Assembly: GCA_032433595.1 (NCBI GenBank)
Contig: JASWJB010000171.1
Span: 26,908 to 90,907, forward strand
Length of the DNA stretch: 64,000 nucleotides
Source of the DNA: Conoideocrella luteorostrata
Lineage: Eukaryota; Ascomycota; Sordariomycetes; Hypocreales; Clavicipitaceae
Direction: 5' to 3'
The translations under genes and the position numbers were made by a program. The notes beneath the pieces were generated by a model. That model was not told the DNA's origin, did not search any database, and saw nothing but the letters and a program-made list of their open reading frames with translations. Of this stretch, positions 32,763 through 45,471 are shown piece by piece. The stretch's first letter is position 1, and every line of letters begins with the position of its first letter.

Positions 32763-35700
32763 GGCGACTGATTGCGGAGATGTGCGTTTGTGTGTGCGTT
32801 TGTGTGTGCTTGTTGTGATAGGAAATGTTCGTAATGTACGAGTTGAGATCTGGTAGGAGACGAAATAGGAAGCAAACCACACGCGAAAGCACTCTCTAGT
32901 GCGCGACACATACAAAAAAAAAGAATCTTGGAGAGGAGGGCGGGTTTTGGCCAGTTTAATATACTTAATTTTTTTTTTGGTTTTTGTTGGTCTGGCGATT
33001 CCTGGGGTCTGGGGATAACAAAACAGCCCGAAGCCCGAAGCCGGACACCACCAGGAGATGCAAGGTCCAGAGTGGGCATATCGTCTCCAACTCAACATCG
33101 ACTGCGCCTAGTTTGCTCACATCAACTAACAAAAAAACACGAGTCCATCATATCCACCAACCACCAACGGCATACGACCAATAACCGGGCCGGCAACTGG
33201 CTTGAGCCTTCAGATGTGGAGGAGCAGAACATGGAGAAGCCAGACTACGGACCAGGGTTGGGATGGCAGAGAGCGCGGGGTGGGTGAGGCGACCGCGGGT
33301 TCGACGACGCCATGCTTGACCTCAATCTTGTGTGCTTCCTACGTCAGGCTGTTTTTGTCACTCTGCAGGCCGCTCACGCCGCCAACCACAGGGAACCAGG
33401 ATGTCGTGCCGTCTGTGTTCGGTTGAATATCTGGAGGAGCCAACAAAAGACGGCCACCCCCAACCTGCCGATCAGCTGCCATTGGATGCCGTGCCGGCTC
33501 CTAGCTGCTTACTGGCATTAACTTTTTGCTGAACACCTCCACAGGACAAAAGAGCGGACAGAAGAGCTCACAGTATCCGAAGCAAAGCCGGGCATTTCGT
33601 GGCGCCGCCTCTTGCGATTGTCCAGCATGGTGCTTGATCCATCTTTGCGCCACGAGTATGGAGTAAAGGACGGAACTATTTACCCAGTACTTATTTACCC
33701 AGTAGTTAGTTAGCTGCTCTCTGTTCCGTAATTACCCACCATGGCTTCCATAGCTGTGGGAGGGTTTCCCAACAAGGCAATGCCCAGCTGCTTTACCCCG
33801 GGAACAACTCGTGGAGAGAGTCAAGGCCAGCCGGTCAGCGCGAAGCACACCAGCCATCAAGGGCGGACAACCCTCCGAGCGGCAAGGGTCAGCGGGATGT
33901 GGTCCTCTTTTCCCTTATTCGTTATTATGTGAGTGCGGAGTATTGATATATATTGTACTCCGTATTATCAGCTTGCAACAGGGTGGTACTGGCGGACAGA
34001 TTCGGGTTCGGGTTCAACTGAGAATGTAACTAAATTTGTACTTTTCGCAGCAGTGCTGCAGTTAGTCGTAGGCCTGGAATTGTGGGCTTCCACGCGACAG
34101 AACCGCGGGCGATGTGACTTTGAGGATTTCAGACATCGGACGTCAAAGTGGATGAAGAGCCACTGAATGGGGGGAGTTGACATACCTGTGCGGCTGTATG
34201 AACCCCATATTTAACACGGACAATAAACCAAGTCCCCATGTTGAGACTTGTCGTTGCCCACGCGCGGATCCTCCACTTTCCCACCGAGGCTTCACCTTTT
34301 ACGCTGGTGGATCTCGCGTTTTCGCACTACCGCTCTGCCTACGAAAAATGACAAACATTGACACCAATACGGCCTCGTGTCAGGCTCACCGTCATAACGT
34401 AGCACGGCAAGTACTCACGTCGTGACTCTTCGTTTGTGGAAGAGACTTGCCCATGCAAAGGGTGATCAATCAGACGCTGAGCCACCCGCAGCCATTAACC
34501 CCACATCGCGGTTGGCTTTACCCCGCGGTCCACAGACTGGTCAGGTCACTCATCGTGAGGAACTGGCAACTAAGTAACTAACCCACAAGCCATTTCCTTT
34601 CTTTGTGGAGATGGGACGCACGACCCATTGAACATAGGATTTTCTCGTTTACAAATGATCGGGTTTTGGCCGAACGGTCGCTTCGTTGGCAACCGCCACG
34701 CGCTGCGGCTTGCGATGCCAAGATGTTTTTCCGTCGGTTAGGTCGAGAGATCCCACTCGCGAACCGAAAGCATGGATGGATTTTGGAGACACCAGTGGGG
34801 TGTCGAGCCGGCAATATGATCTGATTTCAGGAAATTTTGAACTTTAGCATTTGCCCGCCGCCAGCAAGGTTGCATGCAGATGCAAGAGAGGAAACTGCAA
34901 ATCATTACACTCGCAAATCGCAAGTCGTCTGATCAAATAGTTGGTACGTTTCAAACTATCGAAATTAAACTTAATTACCATAAACTGTAAAAGATATGTA
35001 ACAGAAGATGCTTGTCTAATACCCTTGCCTTTAGAACTGGCACGAAAGCGAGAATTGCGCCTTTCCGTCTCCGCAGGGAAATGAAGCGATGTCAAGATTA
35101 ATTAAGCTGTCAACTCCAATTGTCCAATTGGAAGCAACTGACCATTCGAGATACAACACTTGAAGTCCTTCGTTCAAAGTGATCCACGGCTGGAGAGCAG
35201 CTTTACGCTGGATCTACTATGGGTTCCCCGGAGATCTGTGGAGGGGCCGGGTCCGTCCAAATGGCTTGAATAACCGTCAGGCTGATGGTCCCATAGATTA
35301 AGAATCGAGGGTTTAGTGTGCATTGTAAGTAGCAGCCGATCTCCTAGTATATGCATGAGTATTATTATTGCACAACTGAATAACACTGTTGCAAGTTGTT
35401 CATGAACTACATCCGCGTTGGAGATGTCATATATTGAAAAGAAGCCAAGCTACGTAGAGATAGATATTCAAGACTACTTCGCGCATCCCCATCACAGCAA
35501 AGATCCAGATCAGACATACCGCTCATGCACAAAAGGGGCTTTGCAATAAGCATTCGCAACCAACATGACGCCCCAAGACTTTGGTGGCTGCTTGGCACGA
35601 CTGTGCAGGTCTCAGAGTTCATAAATGCAAAACACCAGTTGGCGTTAGCTGACTGACTTTGTTGCCACCGTCACTTGGCGATCCCCCACGGTTTGTTGGC

Positions 35701-36056
35701 TATGGGACCAGACATGGCGCCTGGATGCCCACTTGTTGGCGACGCCACAGAGCTATGAGTCGCCTCATGTGGTAACAGCTACACCGAAGGTGTCCGATTC
35801 ATTTTCGCCGGTTTGCACTATTGGACTACCTCGATGCCTTTTGCCTATTGGCTGTCGAATTATTCCTTGTCCCTTGCTTGTGACAACATGAACAGCCAGA
35901 TATTTACAAGACCGTTACTCAGCTGAACATGCATACGGCTACGGCCTGGTCAGCAAGACCAGAAGATCCTTACGGTGTTGTTTGTTCTATAATATCTCTT
36001 CTATTGCGTATTATGCCGACTCTCCGCCATTACGTATCTTAGTCTCCCAACCCAAA
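32763..36056. other. Gene-free region of 3.3 kb
   Basis: This holds the leader and promoter of the quinate-permease-like gene and then 2.5 kb with no supported gene. Visible items are a 12-bp duplication in the leader (32781-32809), an A-rich/T-rich stretch near 32910-32985, and one TACTCCGTA motif (33956-33964). Overlapping CCAAT/ATTGG boxes occur near 35115-35133. Confidence 0.5.
32781..32809. repeat. GT-rich 12-bp tandem duplication in the transporter leader
   Basis: Two adjacent copies of a 12-bp unit (TGTGCGTTTGTG) lie 20-50 nt before the start codon. Confidence 0.85.
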
Positions 36057-37561
36057 TTATATCCAATACCGAGCCCATGTGTCGTACTCTTCCTTGGATC
36101 CCCGAAATTTGAACTCAAACTCCATTATGTCTTGAAAGCCTTCTTTCAAATGAGGTTCTTTGTATCTTGAGGCGAAGCCCGTAAAAGCCAACTTTGGTAA
36201 CACTTGTCTTGATTCTGGATTTAGAGACTTGTTGTGAGCTCGAGCCGCGTCATTGTGTTCACATATGTAGAGTGGTGTTCGAAACCACACGCATCGAATG
36301 GGAACTGTTGCCTTCTTGGCGACTTCAACCCACAAAGCTCGGGTGTCGGTGTCGGCATTCGTGTTATCTGGATTTTATCAGATGTTTGTTTATCAAGTTT
36401 TTCATTGTGGACTCTCAACCTACCAATTGCAACTGAACTACCGTCCGCCAGGAGTTCCTTAGCGACTTGAATACACTTATCCCGACTCTTTAGAGTGTCC
36501 TGATTCACTCGCTCATATCCGAGGGGTTTGAGATACTTCCAAAAGAAGGTACTCTTGCCAGCTCCGGGCGGCCCGCAGAAAACAACAATATCTTTGGCGT
36601 TCTTCTTTTCAAATACAAGGTCAGGCTGGTCCGATGCGTCCGCATCTTCAAATGGGAAATCTGCGACGTCAAAATCTCGAGCAAAATCCCTGGGCTTCTC
36701 GCCCAAAAAATATTCTTCTGGAGTTTTATAAGAGATTCCGGCGTTGTGGGCGAAATTCCTGTCCGAGCAGCTGAAGTCTTTGGCCGCGGCGACAACTCCT
36801 TGACTTGAGCGTCCTAGCCCGGCGACTCGACCTCCAGCATCCCCCACAAAGAAACTATTTTCTAAATCGACTTCATTCTGTAAGATATCGTAGTCATCGC
36901 AGACTTCTTTCCACATTCCTATTCTTGGTTTTCGATAGCAATCCCTCTCTGTTGCAGCGTAGACTGTTGTGGGAATATCGAGATTGTTGAGTACCGCATT
37001 GCATTTCTGTTTAAACTCCGTGACTCGCTTCTGAGCATTTCCTTTGGGGCCCTTATACGAAGGATCAAAATGTAATGTCATGCCAGCTTGATTAGATAGG
37101 ATGACGACTTGGTAATCCTTTTCTTGGTACAAGGCTCGTAATACACCTGGAACCTGAGGATTCCACCACTTCCAATCAGTCGCGCCACCTGCGTGCTTTT
37201 TTCCAGAATTTGTTGTAATTAGTGTCGAGTCTAAATCAAAGGCCGCAATTTTCTTCTTTGGAGGTTGCTTCGGGTCGTGGACCTCTGGTACGTAGCGACC
37301 AACCAACAGGGTAGCGGGAACATCGTCGCTGGGTCCTCGTTCAGACCAGGTCGTTCGATCTTTCGGTTTTTGCGAAGTTGGCGTGAAAAAATTGGCTACC
37401 GCGGACTCTTATGGGCTCAGTCAGTTTATTCAAGTAGCGCAAACTCGAGAAATTTGCGAACACTAACTAGTCGTGGAGCTTTGAAGGGACCGCTTGACGG
37501 GTGGTGGCGATACCACGGAGTCAGTAGTCTTCCGTTTGTTGGTAGGGTGTGGAGGCGCCAT
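36057..37561 (-). CDS. pnk1: Bifunctional polynucleotide 3'-phosphatase/5'-kinase
   Basis: A DNA end-repair enzyme of 458 aa acting in the nucleus. Exons: 37561-37468, 37395-36424, 36367-36057. A basic N-terminus (HPTNKRKTTD) and a Lys/Ser linker precede the HAD phosphatase with FDLDSTLI (D85, D87), ILSNQAG, the YRKPRIGMW lysine and FFVGDAGGR. The kinase follows with P-loop GPPGAGKST (306-314) and the splice-spanning NTNAD segment, which matches the family. As in fungal orthologues there is no FHA domain. It removes 3'-phosphates and phosphorylates 5'-hydroxyls at strand breaks. It is divergent from Med18 across 466 bp. Confidence 0.95.
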
Positions 37562-38027
37562 GTCTGCCAGATCTTATTCAGGAAGAGCATCCGACGCTAT
37601 TTCAAGCTGTAGAGCTCTTCAGTTTTTCAATGCAGGATCCGGCGAGAAGTTGCCTTTCTTGCTCAATTGCTTTTGAAATAGTGGCACCGAGAGACGCGAG
37701 TCCAGGTAGGTGCTTAACGCGAGGTCACGTGGGAAACAGTGACCATCCAGTCTGCCGTGGTAGGCAACCCCCACCGCAGCTCAGTTAAGCTACAAATGCC
37801 AGGTACAACATATTGAAGACCTGGGCCTGTTGGGGAACTCAGAATGCAGTTCCGCAAGTCGCCCTTTACTAGCATAATTCATTGCAGCATATCACAACCC
37901 GCTTGAGGATTGTATTGCTTCACTGACAGACTGTATCAAGAAGAGGAAGATTTCGGACAAAACATCACACATTAAGACGGCAACATTTCTCTTAAACGCC
38001 ATTTAAAAGTGGCTGCTTTCCCACACC
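37562..38027. promoter_or_regulatory. Shared divergent promoter pnk1/med18
   Basis: 466 bp between two start codons transcribed outward. No clear TATA box is seen, as is usual for housekeeping genes. Confidence 0.55.
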
Positions 38028-38934
38028 ATGTACGAATTATTCCTCACGGCCTTGGTTGAGGAAAGGGACTTCAACGCAGCCTGCGCCGTCTTAAGCGGGT
38101 TCTGTGCTATGTCGCCATGGGAGACATTGAATCGGGTGCTCTATTTCCAAGGCCCTCCCCGACCAACCGGCATAACAAATCAAACCTCTATTGAGAAACC
38201 AATGCGGAAGGATGCGGCATTTTTGTGGAAGGATCTCCATCAAAGTCTCAGCCGACAATCATTCATTCTCCAGGCTAAATATGAGATTGTGAAGGATCGC
38301 GACATGAGCCCATCCGCAGCGGCGATCGATCTCGATGGCACCGCGGGATTGTTGCGATGGACAGATTTTCCCGATCCCCCTCATGGCCGTCCTTTGATCA
38401 CCCAGAGGAAAATAGTCGAAATTTGGGAACAAAAAAAGCTTCCTTCCATTTTGAGAGACAACAATTTTCGGTATGTTTGGCCATCACCTGATGCTCTCGA
38501 CATACATGTCCCACTGACTGACCTTTAATAGATTCAAAACAGAGACCATAGAAGAAATGTATCGCTTCTTCCAGGATGACATTGAATTCTGCCTTACGCG
38601 GCAGTATTTTGTTAAGAACATTGGCGAATACACTCCATTAGAGTCCAGAGGCGACCAACAACCCAGCCCTTTGGAAACATTGCCAACTTGGGACTCCGCC
38701 ACACCAGTTGACATGGAAAATCGCTGGATTCTTTTGGTTAAATCACATGTCCTACAGGACAATAAACCAGATGAGATTCGGAAGGCTCAGGATCGGCTCA
38801 TATCCCTTCGCGGGGAGTTGGAAGGTGCCTTTGACTTTAAAACGATCGATCGCAAAGTTCACGATACGCGAATAGCACAGCAACAGCAGGGAATTAAGGC
38901 CTTACCTCAGAAAGTTGTCCTCGGTAAAACTTGA
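38028..38934 (+). CDS. med18: Mediator complex subunit 18
   Basis: A subunit of the Mediator head module (Srb5), 281 aa, nuclear. Exons: 38028-38470 and 38532-38934; the 61-nt intron splits an Arg codon. The start MYELFLTALVE and the block AACAVLSGFCAMSPWETLNRVLYFQGPPRPTG, broken here for length, are typical of Sordariomycete Med18. Conserved downstream stretches include RWTDFPDPP and the C-terminal half FFQDDIEFCLTRQYFV, which forms the Med18 beta-barrel with Med20. Length fits the family. Confidence 0.92.
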
Positions 38935-40582
38935 GACACGTCGCGTGCGACCTAAGCTCGACTATGGGTCACTCTCATGTTGTCGCATTCGCGGGGCGGC
39001 AGCCGATGCTGGAACTTGGAACACAGCCCGTTGAATAACCTTTTAAGTCTGAACGAATCCTATGAATGGCTAGTAGTGCCGTGATTTTAAGTTAGACTGG
39101 AAAAATCAAGTGTATCATGTGTTGCAGAATTGGTTCTGACAAGCTCAGACATTGGAGGCTGGTGCAATTTTGTACAATCCACGACAGTAGTGCCGCCTTC
39201 CGTTCACCAAGCGAAGCACAACAGATATCATCAATGGGATAAAAGGCTGCTTTACGTCGTTTACACTGTTTCAGTCAGCTTTGTCTCGAGATTACTGGGA
39301 GGCGTCATGTAGAAACCTTCATCTCCACAGAGCAGAGCCACTGGCAATATGGAAGCGGCAACACATTGTTCTACGAGGTCTAATGCGCGTGAGGATACAC
39401 ATTCTATACACAGGACATTATATATAGCCAATAGATTCAAGATAAATAGCGCTTTAGTAGAGCCTCAGCACGCCTTCTACCCACCACATCGAGCGTGTAA
39501 TATCTGGACATGAAAGAGCATAGAATGTTGGTAAGAGGTGTTAAAGCACTGCCGAATGGAGCACATAAGACTATTCACACATGCGTCATGGGACATCTGC
39601 ACATTTCGTCATGGTTAGCTTTCGCAATCTGGGTTTCGATACAGCAATCGTACTGCAGTTAACCCAACAAAGATAATTGATCCAGCATCTAGGTTTTGCG
39701 GAAACGGACAAATGTTTACATCGGCTCCAACCTGCATCCTGGTTTTGGTCCTCTGGTGGTAACGCGTCATTCAAACTGAAAGAATTTTCTACCTCACCGG
39801 CCCCAACAGGAACTAGAAAACCGGACCGGAGAATCAGGATGTCGTTTCCAGAATCTCGCAGTGATTTGTACTTGGCAACGACTTCGCCAAACTAATGCAC
39901 CCTGTTAGTAAGGTCTTCTTATTACGTCAGGTAATAGACTCGCAAAGTTGACCCCATTGATACCAGATTCGGGCCCAGGGAACAAGCGTGGTGCTCGGCT
40001 TCAGCCGCAACACGTCGGTGATCGAAACAGGACGGCAAAACTAACTATCTCCTAGATGCATCGGGGGACGGCGGTAAAAACAGGAGAGGGGAATGAAGGA
40101 AAGAAAAACCCACTAGCACTGCCGGCCGAGAGTATTCGCCGGTCTTCTCTAATCATTTGGATGCGTCGCAGAACGTGGCTTGTCTGGTTACGCTGGAGGT
40201 AGGTGATTTAACCTGCGTGCCAAGGCAATTAGGGAACAAAAACTGCGCAGGGTAGGATTATGACGTTGCAAGGCACGAGCTGAACCTGCGTTCCCTCAGC
40301 GCCTTCGGCAGTTAGCGCCCGCAGCGGACCAATTGATTACCCAGAGTCAACAATGGCCCTCCGAATCGGTGCATCTATCGCCACCCTCTACGGTGAATTG
40401 TGGTGTTGAATCCGGAGTAATTGACTGGATGGGGATGGGGGCAAAAATAAGCATAAACAACTTACATCCGAATCCGACTATAAATATACACATGCACTGG
40501 CATGTAGCTCAACCCAAGTGCCACTCTTCACAATCCAATTCGACCACCACAGTCCCAGCGAGGAACGACAAGAACACACATC
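38935..40582. other. Intergenic region of 1.6 kb
   Basis: No supported gene. The last 100 nt hold the TATA box of the secreted peptidase gene. Several short frames exist but share no family features. Confidence 0.5.
40479..40486 (+). promoter_or_regulatory. TATA box of the M15-like peptidase gene
   Basis: TATAAATA lies 97 nt upstream of the ATG at 40583. Confidence 0.6.
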
Positions 40583-41170
40583 ATGAAGGTCTGCATTCCT
40601 CCCTCTGGCTTTATTTCGCTCTAGATTGAGGAACACGGTTGTTTGCTGACTCTTCCCCGTTGAAGAACATCTTTGCCATCACCACCGCCGTTCTGGCCGC
40701 CTCTGCCGCCAATGCAGCCAAACTGAGCCAAGCCGAAGCCGAAGCCCGCCTCAAGCCAAATGGCATCACGGCCTCGTCTTCTGGTGGCTGCACCAATCGC
40801 CAGAACAAGAGCTGCACCTCCTACGACCAGATCAACTCCAGCACTGTTGACGGTGTCCTCACCCTGAAGAGGGCCAGTGGCTGCTCGTCATTGATCATCA
40901 CCGGTGGTACTGAAATCGGCCACGCTGGTGGAACTTACTCTCACTACAATGGATACAAGGTCGACTTGAGACATCAGGCTTGTCTTGACAACTACATTAA
41001 AAATACTTTTACGAAAATCGCCGATCGTTCCGATGGCTATCCGCAGTGGAGAGCTGCATCTGGGAACCTCTATTGTGTAAGTTGTGCACTGAAATAGCAC
41101 TCTAGATATGTTCCGACGCTAATTGGCTGTGTAGGACGAGGGCAATCACTGGGATATCACATACTTTTAA
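40583..41170 (+). CDS. Small secreted M15/LAS-type zinc peptidase-like protein
   Basis: 150 aa. Exons: 40583-40588 (ATGAAG only), 40666-41076, 41135-41170. The 6-nt first exon joins to a signal peptide, MKNIFAITTAVLAASAANA. The mature part has GGCTNRQNKSCTSYDQI, LIITGGTEIGHAGG, SHYNGYKVDLR and a final NHWDITYF. The spacing His-x6-Asp (SHYNGYKVDL) plus a later His in NHWD resembles the zinc ligands of LAS/M15 D-Ala-D-Ala peptidases. Such enzymes cut peptidoglycan, which fungi lack, so the protein may act on bacterial walls; that is inference. Six cysteines suggest disulfides. A TATA box lies 97 nt upstream. Confidence 0.8.
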
Positions 41171-41758
41171 TTGCAGTGTTGCAGTTGCCTCCAGAGTCAA
41201 GGATATCGTAAAAAGGGAGCGAGAAAGAGGCAATTACCCAATAGGACCAAGCGAATTATGCAGTGGGCTGTGTGGACAATAGAAGGTGCAAGTTGGCTCT
41301 TATCTTAAGTGGATTGATGGCAGTTAATATATGAGTAAATACATGCAACATATTAGTAACAAAAACTTTTACTATATTGCGCACATCATCCCGGTAAGAG
41401 TAAAGCGAAGGCTGGTTTGAGAAGCCCCCAACGTCTTTGTCCAGACGCAGGGCCAGGTTGCTAGGCATAATGAACACTATGAGCATTGTAATGTTCCATA
41501 AGCAGTGAAGTTTGAATCTACTTCCAATGGAAACTCGGTGGCGAGGTACCTGCACTGACATACAATTGATCACACCAAATTTAGCCAGACTAATGCGCAA
41601 CAACAAAGAATACCGCAGCGGCGCACAGATATGCATGTGTTGCCCCCCAAAACCAGGCTAATTTGAAGAAATAAGAATTTAATATCGAAAAGAAGTGCCG
41701 TCACAACGCTTTAATCATTGATCCCACGTTATAACTCGCTACATGAACGTTCTTTCGT
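41171..41758. other. Convergent intergenic region
   Basis: 588 bp between two 3' ends. A 126-codon open frame on the minus strand (41256-41636) has no supporting features. Nothing else seen. Confidence 0.5.
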
Positions 41759-42263
41759 TTATAGGATATTGTTTGTAACACCATTGGCCATGTTGGTGAC
41801 GCCGCCCAAGATGCCGACGAGATCGCTGGTGCCCAGGGTCTGCTCAAGGTCGGAGACGGTACCGCCAGTAACAGAGTTGAGGTAGCTGTTCACGGTGTTG
41901 ATTGGGACACCCTGCTGGACCATGACGAGAGCCTCACCGATGGCTTGAGTAGCCATGGGCTTAACGCCGCTGTGAACAAGCTCCATGAGCTTGTTGGCCA
42001 GGGGGACGCCGCCGAGAGCCTGCTCAACCTGTTGACGAGAATTAATGTGCTGTTCAAGGCAAATTGGGCTGGCACTATGTTGAACATACCTTGGCAAGAG
42101 TACCACCAAGAGCGCCCTGGAGCTCAGACTCAAGTCCCTCAACACCGGTGCCACCAGTAACGCCACCCAGAATTCCGCTGACCTCTCCGATAAGAGATCG
42201 CTTGTAGGGAGCAGCAAAAGTAGTGCCCGCAAGAGCAGCAACGACGACGGTGATGAACTTCAT
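41759..42263 (-). CDS. Small secreted cysteine-free protein, unknown function
   Basis: 147 aa. Exons: 42263-42090 and 42028-41759, phase-0 intron with GTATGT donor. The N-terminus (MKFITVVVAALAGTTFA) is a clear signal peptide, followed by APYKR, which could be a Kex2-type KR site. The mature part has no cysteine. It is rich in Gly, Val and Leu and repeats GILGGVT near both ends (GEVSGILGGVTGG and LVGILGGVTNMANGVTN). The middle (LANKLMELVHSGVKPMATQAIGEAL, given in parts) may be helical. A TATAAG sequence lies about 190 nt upstream. It could be a surface or effector protein; no family recognised. Confidence 0.8.
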
Positions 42264-45200
42264 TTTTCCGACTGAAACTTTATTATTAGGAGAAAAAGAG
42301 ATTTGGGGATGGATGAAATATTTTGAGCGGAAAAAAAAAAGGGTGTTTAGCTTTGAGAGTGTCTGAAAGGAGTGACTTGGTAAGGAACGACTGTAGCTTG
42401 TGAAGAAAGAGGAAAGTCTTCTCGCTCTTTGACGAAGAGATACGCCTCACTTATACTGCTGGGGGAGAGAATCTCAAGTGGACCGTGCTGGACGGGGGAA
42501 CTGTCTAGTTTCTTTCATGACATAATTGGTAAACATGAGCCAAATGTAGTTTGCAACGATCGACGCATACAAGCGACTGTGCGGTGTGTTTGAGGTAGTT
42601 GAATTAGCGCTAATCTTCATATAACTACGGGTGTAGTGAAGGGAGCTTTGACTAATACGTTGAATGGAGTAGGTTCATCTCCAACGAGAGGCTAACAGTT
42701 CGTCCTGCGGCAAGCACAGATGCGATGATCCCAAAGGGGGGACTATGTGGTCGGTCCGTCGGCCATTCTTTGGTGACAACCAGCCATTCTGAACTTGATA
42801 ATCGTTACAATCTTCGAGCCCTGGGGGAACTAATGCACGGAAAACACCTCTGTTGATCCAACTGAATTTGGCCTGGTGCTCCGGTCCTTGGTCTCAGGAT
42901 GGATAAGTCTGCTTGTTGCCGGTCCCACGCGACTTGTCCAAGCGTGGACCATCCACCCTCCCTTGATATTCATACAGCAGCGTATGACCACCATCAAAGA
43001 CACAGGAGTGCTTCAACTTAGTGGATATAACCGTGAAGGCCAACCGGCCAACTGAACTGCCGCATTGACCGCGTGCTGTGCAGCGTCAGGACGGGTTTAG
43101 TGCCCTCTCTATCCACTCCGTGTAGTAGCGATCGCCCATGCAATGCCCCGCCTTCGAGATGATGATGAACGATCTAGCTTGCTTTTTCCCCTGGGGAACA
43201 ACAAGACCTGGTGTCCAGCCTGCAACGAACTGGTCTGTGCAAATACCCATCTCTTAAGCCAATTCGTGGTCCTGATTCATGCTATTGTGCCTGGTGACAT
43301 GACAGATTGATATTGCCATGTCGTCACTCCTTCAAGGTTTTATTATGTGGCGACCTTCGCCTCCGGACCTGGGATGACGGGGAGAGCCGCGGTAGACGTT
43401 AAGAACAGACCAGGCTTGTAAATTAAAGCAAAGTTCGGAGGCTACCTAATGCTAGCATGGATAATTTTGGAGTTCTTTCCTGAGAATCGTCAGGCACAAT
43501 TACCGTTTTTGGAGAGTATGTGTTCCCTCCTCAGCATCGTCCTGTGCCGTTGGGTTGCTGTAGCTCTTGAGCTGTAGTGAAAGCTACTTCATTTTGCAAA
43601 TGACTCTGTCGAGAATGATAAACAGCACATTTTCGTTCCGAGCACAATTCCATGCTCCTACACAAAGTGATACCGAATACTGTTCAACAGAAAATTTACG
43701 TCGCAGGTCAGGCTTGAACCCGTATCGCCTAACTGGGTCCTAGGAAGTTCTGGGTGACCAGCTTTTTCGTCTCAAGGCGCGTAAGTCAGGCACTTCATCG
43801 TTTTCACCTACCCAGAGGACCGGCAAGATATACCATGCTCTTCGGCAGGTAGAGATCTGCGCACTGTTGGACCGAGCTGTCATCTCGGAGCAAGGATGGA
43901 GGTTGTAGAACTCAGCTGCCAATTTCTATAACCCACAATTGAGAGAATGCTCATTTCACTACGAAACTCAAGATCACGGCCCTCGCGGCTGGCGGCAGCG
44001 AGAACTGCCACCATTCACAAAACCTACGGAGATGCATCCCTTAAACGGGATACCTACCCAGCTGCCAGAGCGCCACATGGATTAACATGGGGTTGACCGA
44101 GTCAGACAACGAGAAATTACCCATTTTGGTAGGTCGGGGGGGCGCCACTTACTCGAGGAGCGCGCTCAGTCGTACTAGTAGTCCACAGTCCACAGTCCTC
44201 TTCTCGTAGTTACTAGTAGTACCCCTTTGCATACGTTGGATTGAGAGCCGGCAAGTCACTTGCTCGTCGTTAAATTGTTAACCCGCCTTATCTTTTTCAA
44301 AAGGGGCCGACGCTACGTCTTTGCGTATCCGATCACTAGAGCACACCTCTCCAATTCAACGCGGTAGGAGAAGTACGGCGCAATCCGTAGGAATAGGTTC
44401 ATAGCTTATCTACATCACATCGGCGGGCGTTCGCTAACGCATGCCACGCATTTCCTTAAGCGAGCCTGTGCCGAAAGCCACCATCACAGCTAGTTACTAG
44501 ATTGTTCTTCGCAGCTAGTAATCGCGGGGAATTCCATCGTTTTGTGTCAGCCACTTCCGCCGTTACGGACGGTATCCCTGGGTCCACGGGCAATGAACTG
44601 AAACAACCCGATCGCGCTCTCTGGCACGCTCATCTGGAGAAAACGCCGACTGGCGGAAATCTTTTGTCTTCGCTAGGCGGCATATTGGATCTTCCCCAAT
44701 ATACTACCAAGTCGTTACAAAACAGACGAACGTGCGTACGCCTGATGCTCCAAATGGCGAGTGTCATGATTGATGAAAAGTACGTGTTGCTGTAGCTTGA
44801 CTGATTCCTGACCATATCTCCGCAGCATGATCCTAGCAGCCGCAATTTCTATTCAGTGCAAGACATCCGTTTAACCATTTCCCCATGCCTTTATACATAT
44901 GTAGGTAAAGATGAGTGACTTCAGATTCGATTCAGAGATGCTACTGGAGACTTTGCTGACCTGTCAGCCGCGTAGACTTATATCCAGGCCGAAGCAAAGT
45001 CCGGCGTCTCCGTCCGAAGCACCGAGACCAATGCCCACACCAGCTTCCGCTGCGTCCCCGCAAGCATTCAATGTCCACCACCCGTGAAGAGCTTTTCCTG
45101 TTTGAAACGCAAGTATTCACACATTTTTAAACGGTATGTTCATTGTCTTAGGCAACATATCCCCGCAAACCCCACACAATCTTACCCCGATTACTGACCT

Positions 45201-45471
45201 ACAACTCCACCATGTCAGATATTAGAGGTTTTCTCGCATAAGTCCGCAATGGTTGCCTACGTCGCGCCATCAGATAAGATGATCTGATAACTCGGTCGGT
45301 AATCTGAGTCATCGCCAGATACTCGGATTACTATAAGGCCACTCGCAGACTTCCCTTCACCCGTCTTCTCTATTCTCAATTTCTCCTTCACCTTAGCAGT
45401 CTTTAGCTGTATATATTCCCATCTCAACAATCTCGCTGGGACCAGATCTCCCTCAATTAACATTATCCACT
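42264..45471. other. Gene-free region of 3.2 kb
   Basis: Shared upstream region of the small secreted protein and the MFS antiporter. Open frames at 43740-43922 (minus) and 44502-44795 (plus) are short and carry no recognisable domain. No repeat or RNA gene is visible. Confidence 0.5.

Noticed and set aside
43691..43730. tRNA-like T-loop sequence (GGTTCAAG on the minus strand)
   Set aside because: The flanking bases do not form a T-stem, and no acceptor or anticodon arm can be drawn.
44502..44795. 97-codon open frame on the plus strand
   Set aside because: No domain, no TATA box or intron support, and an overlapping frame exists on the other strand.
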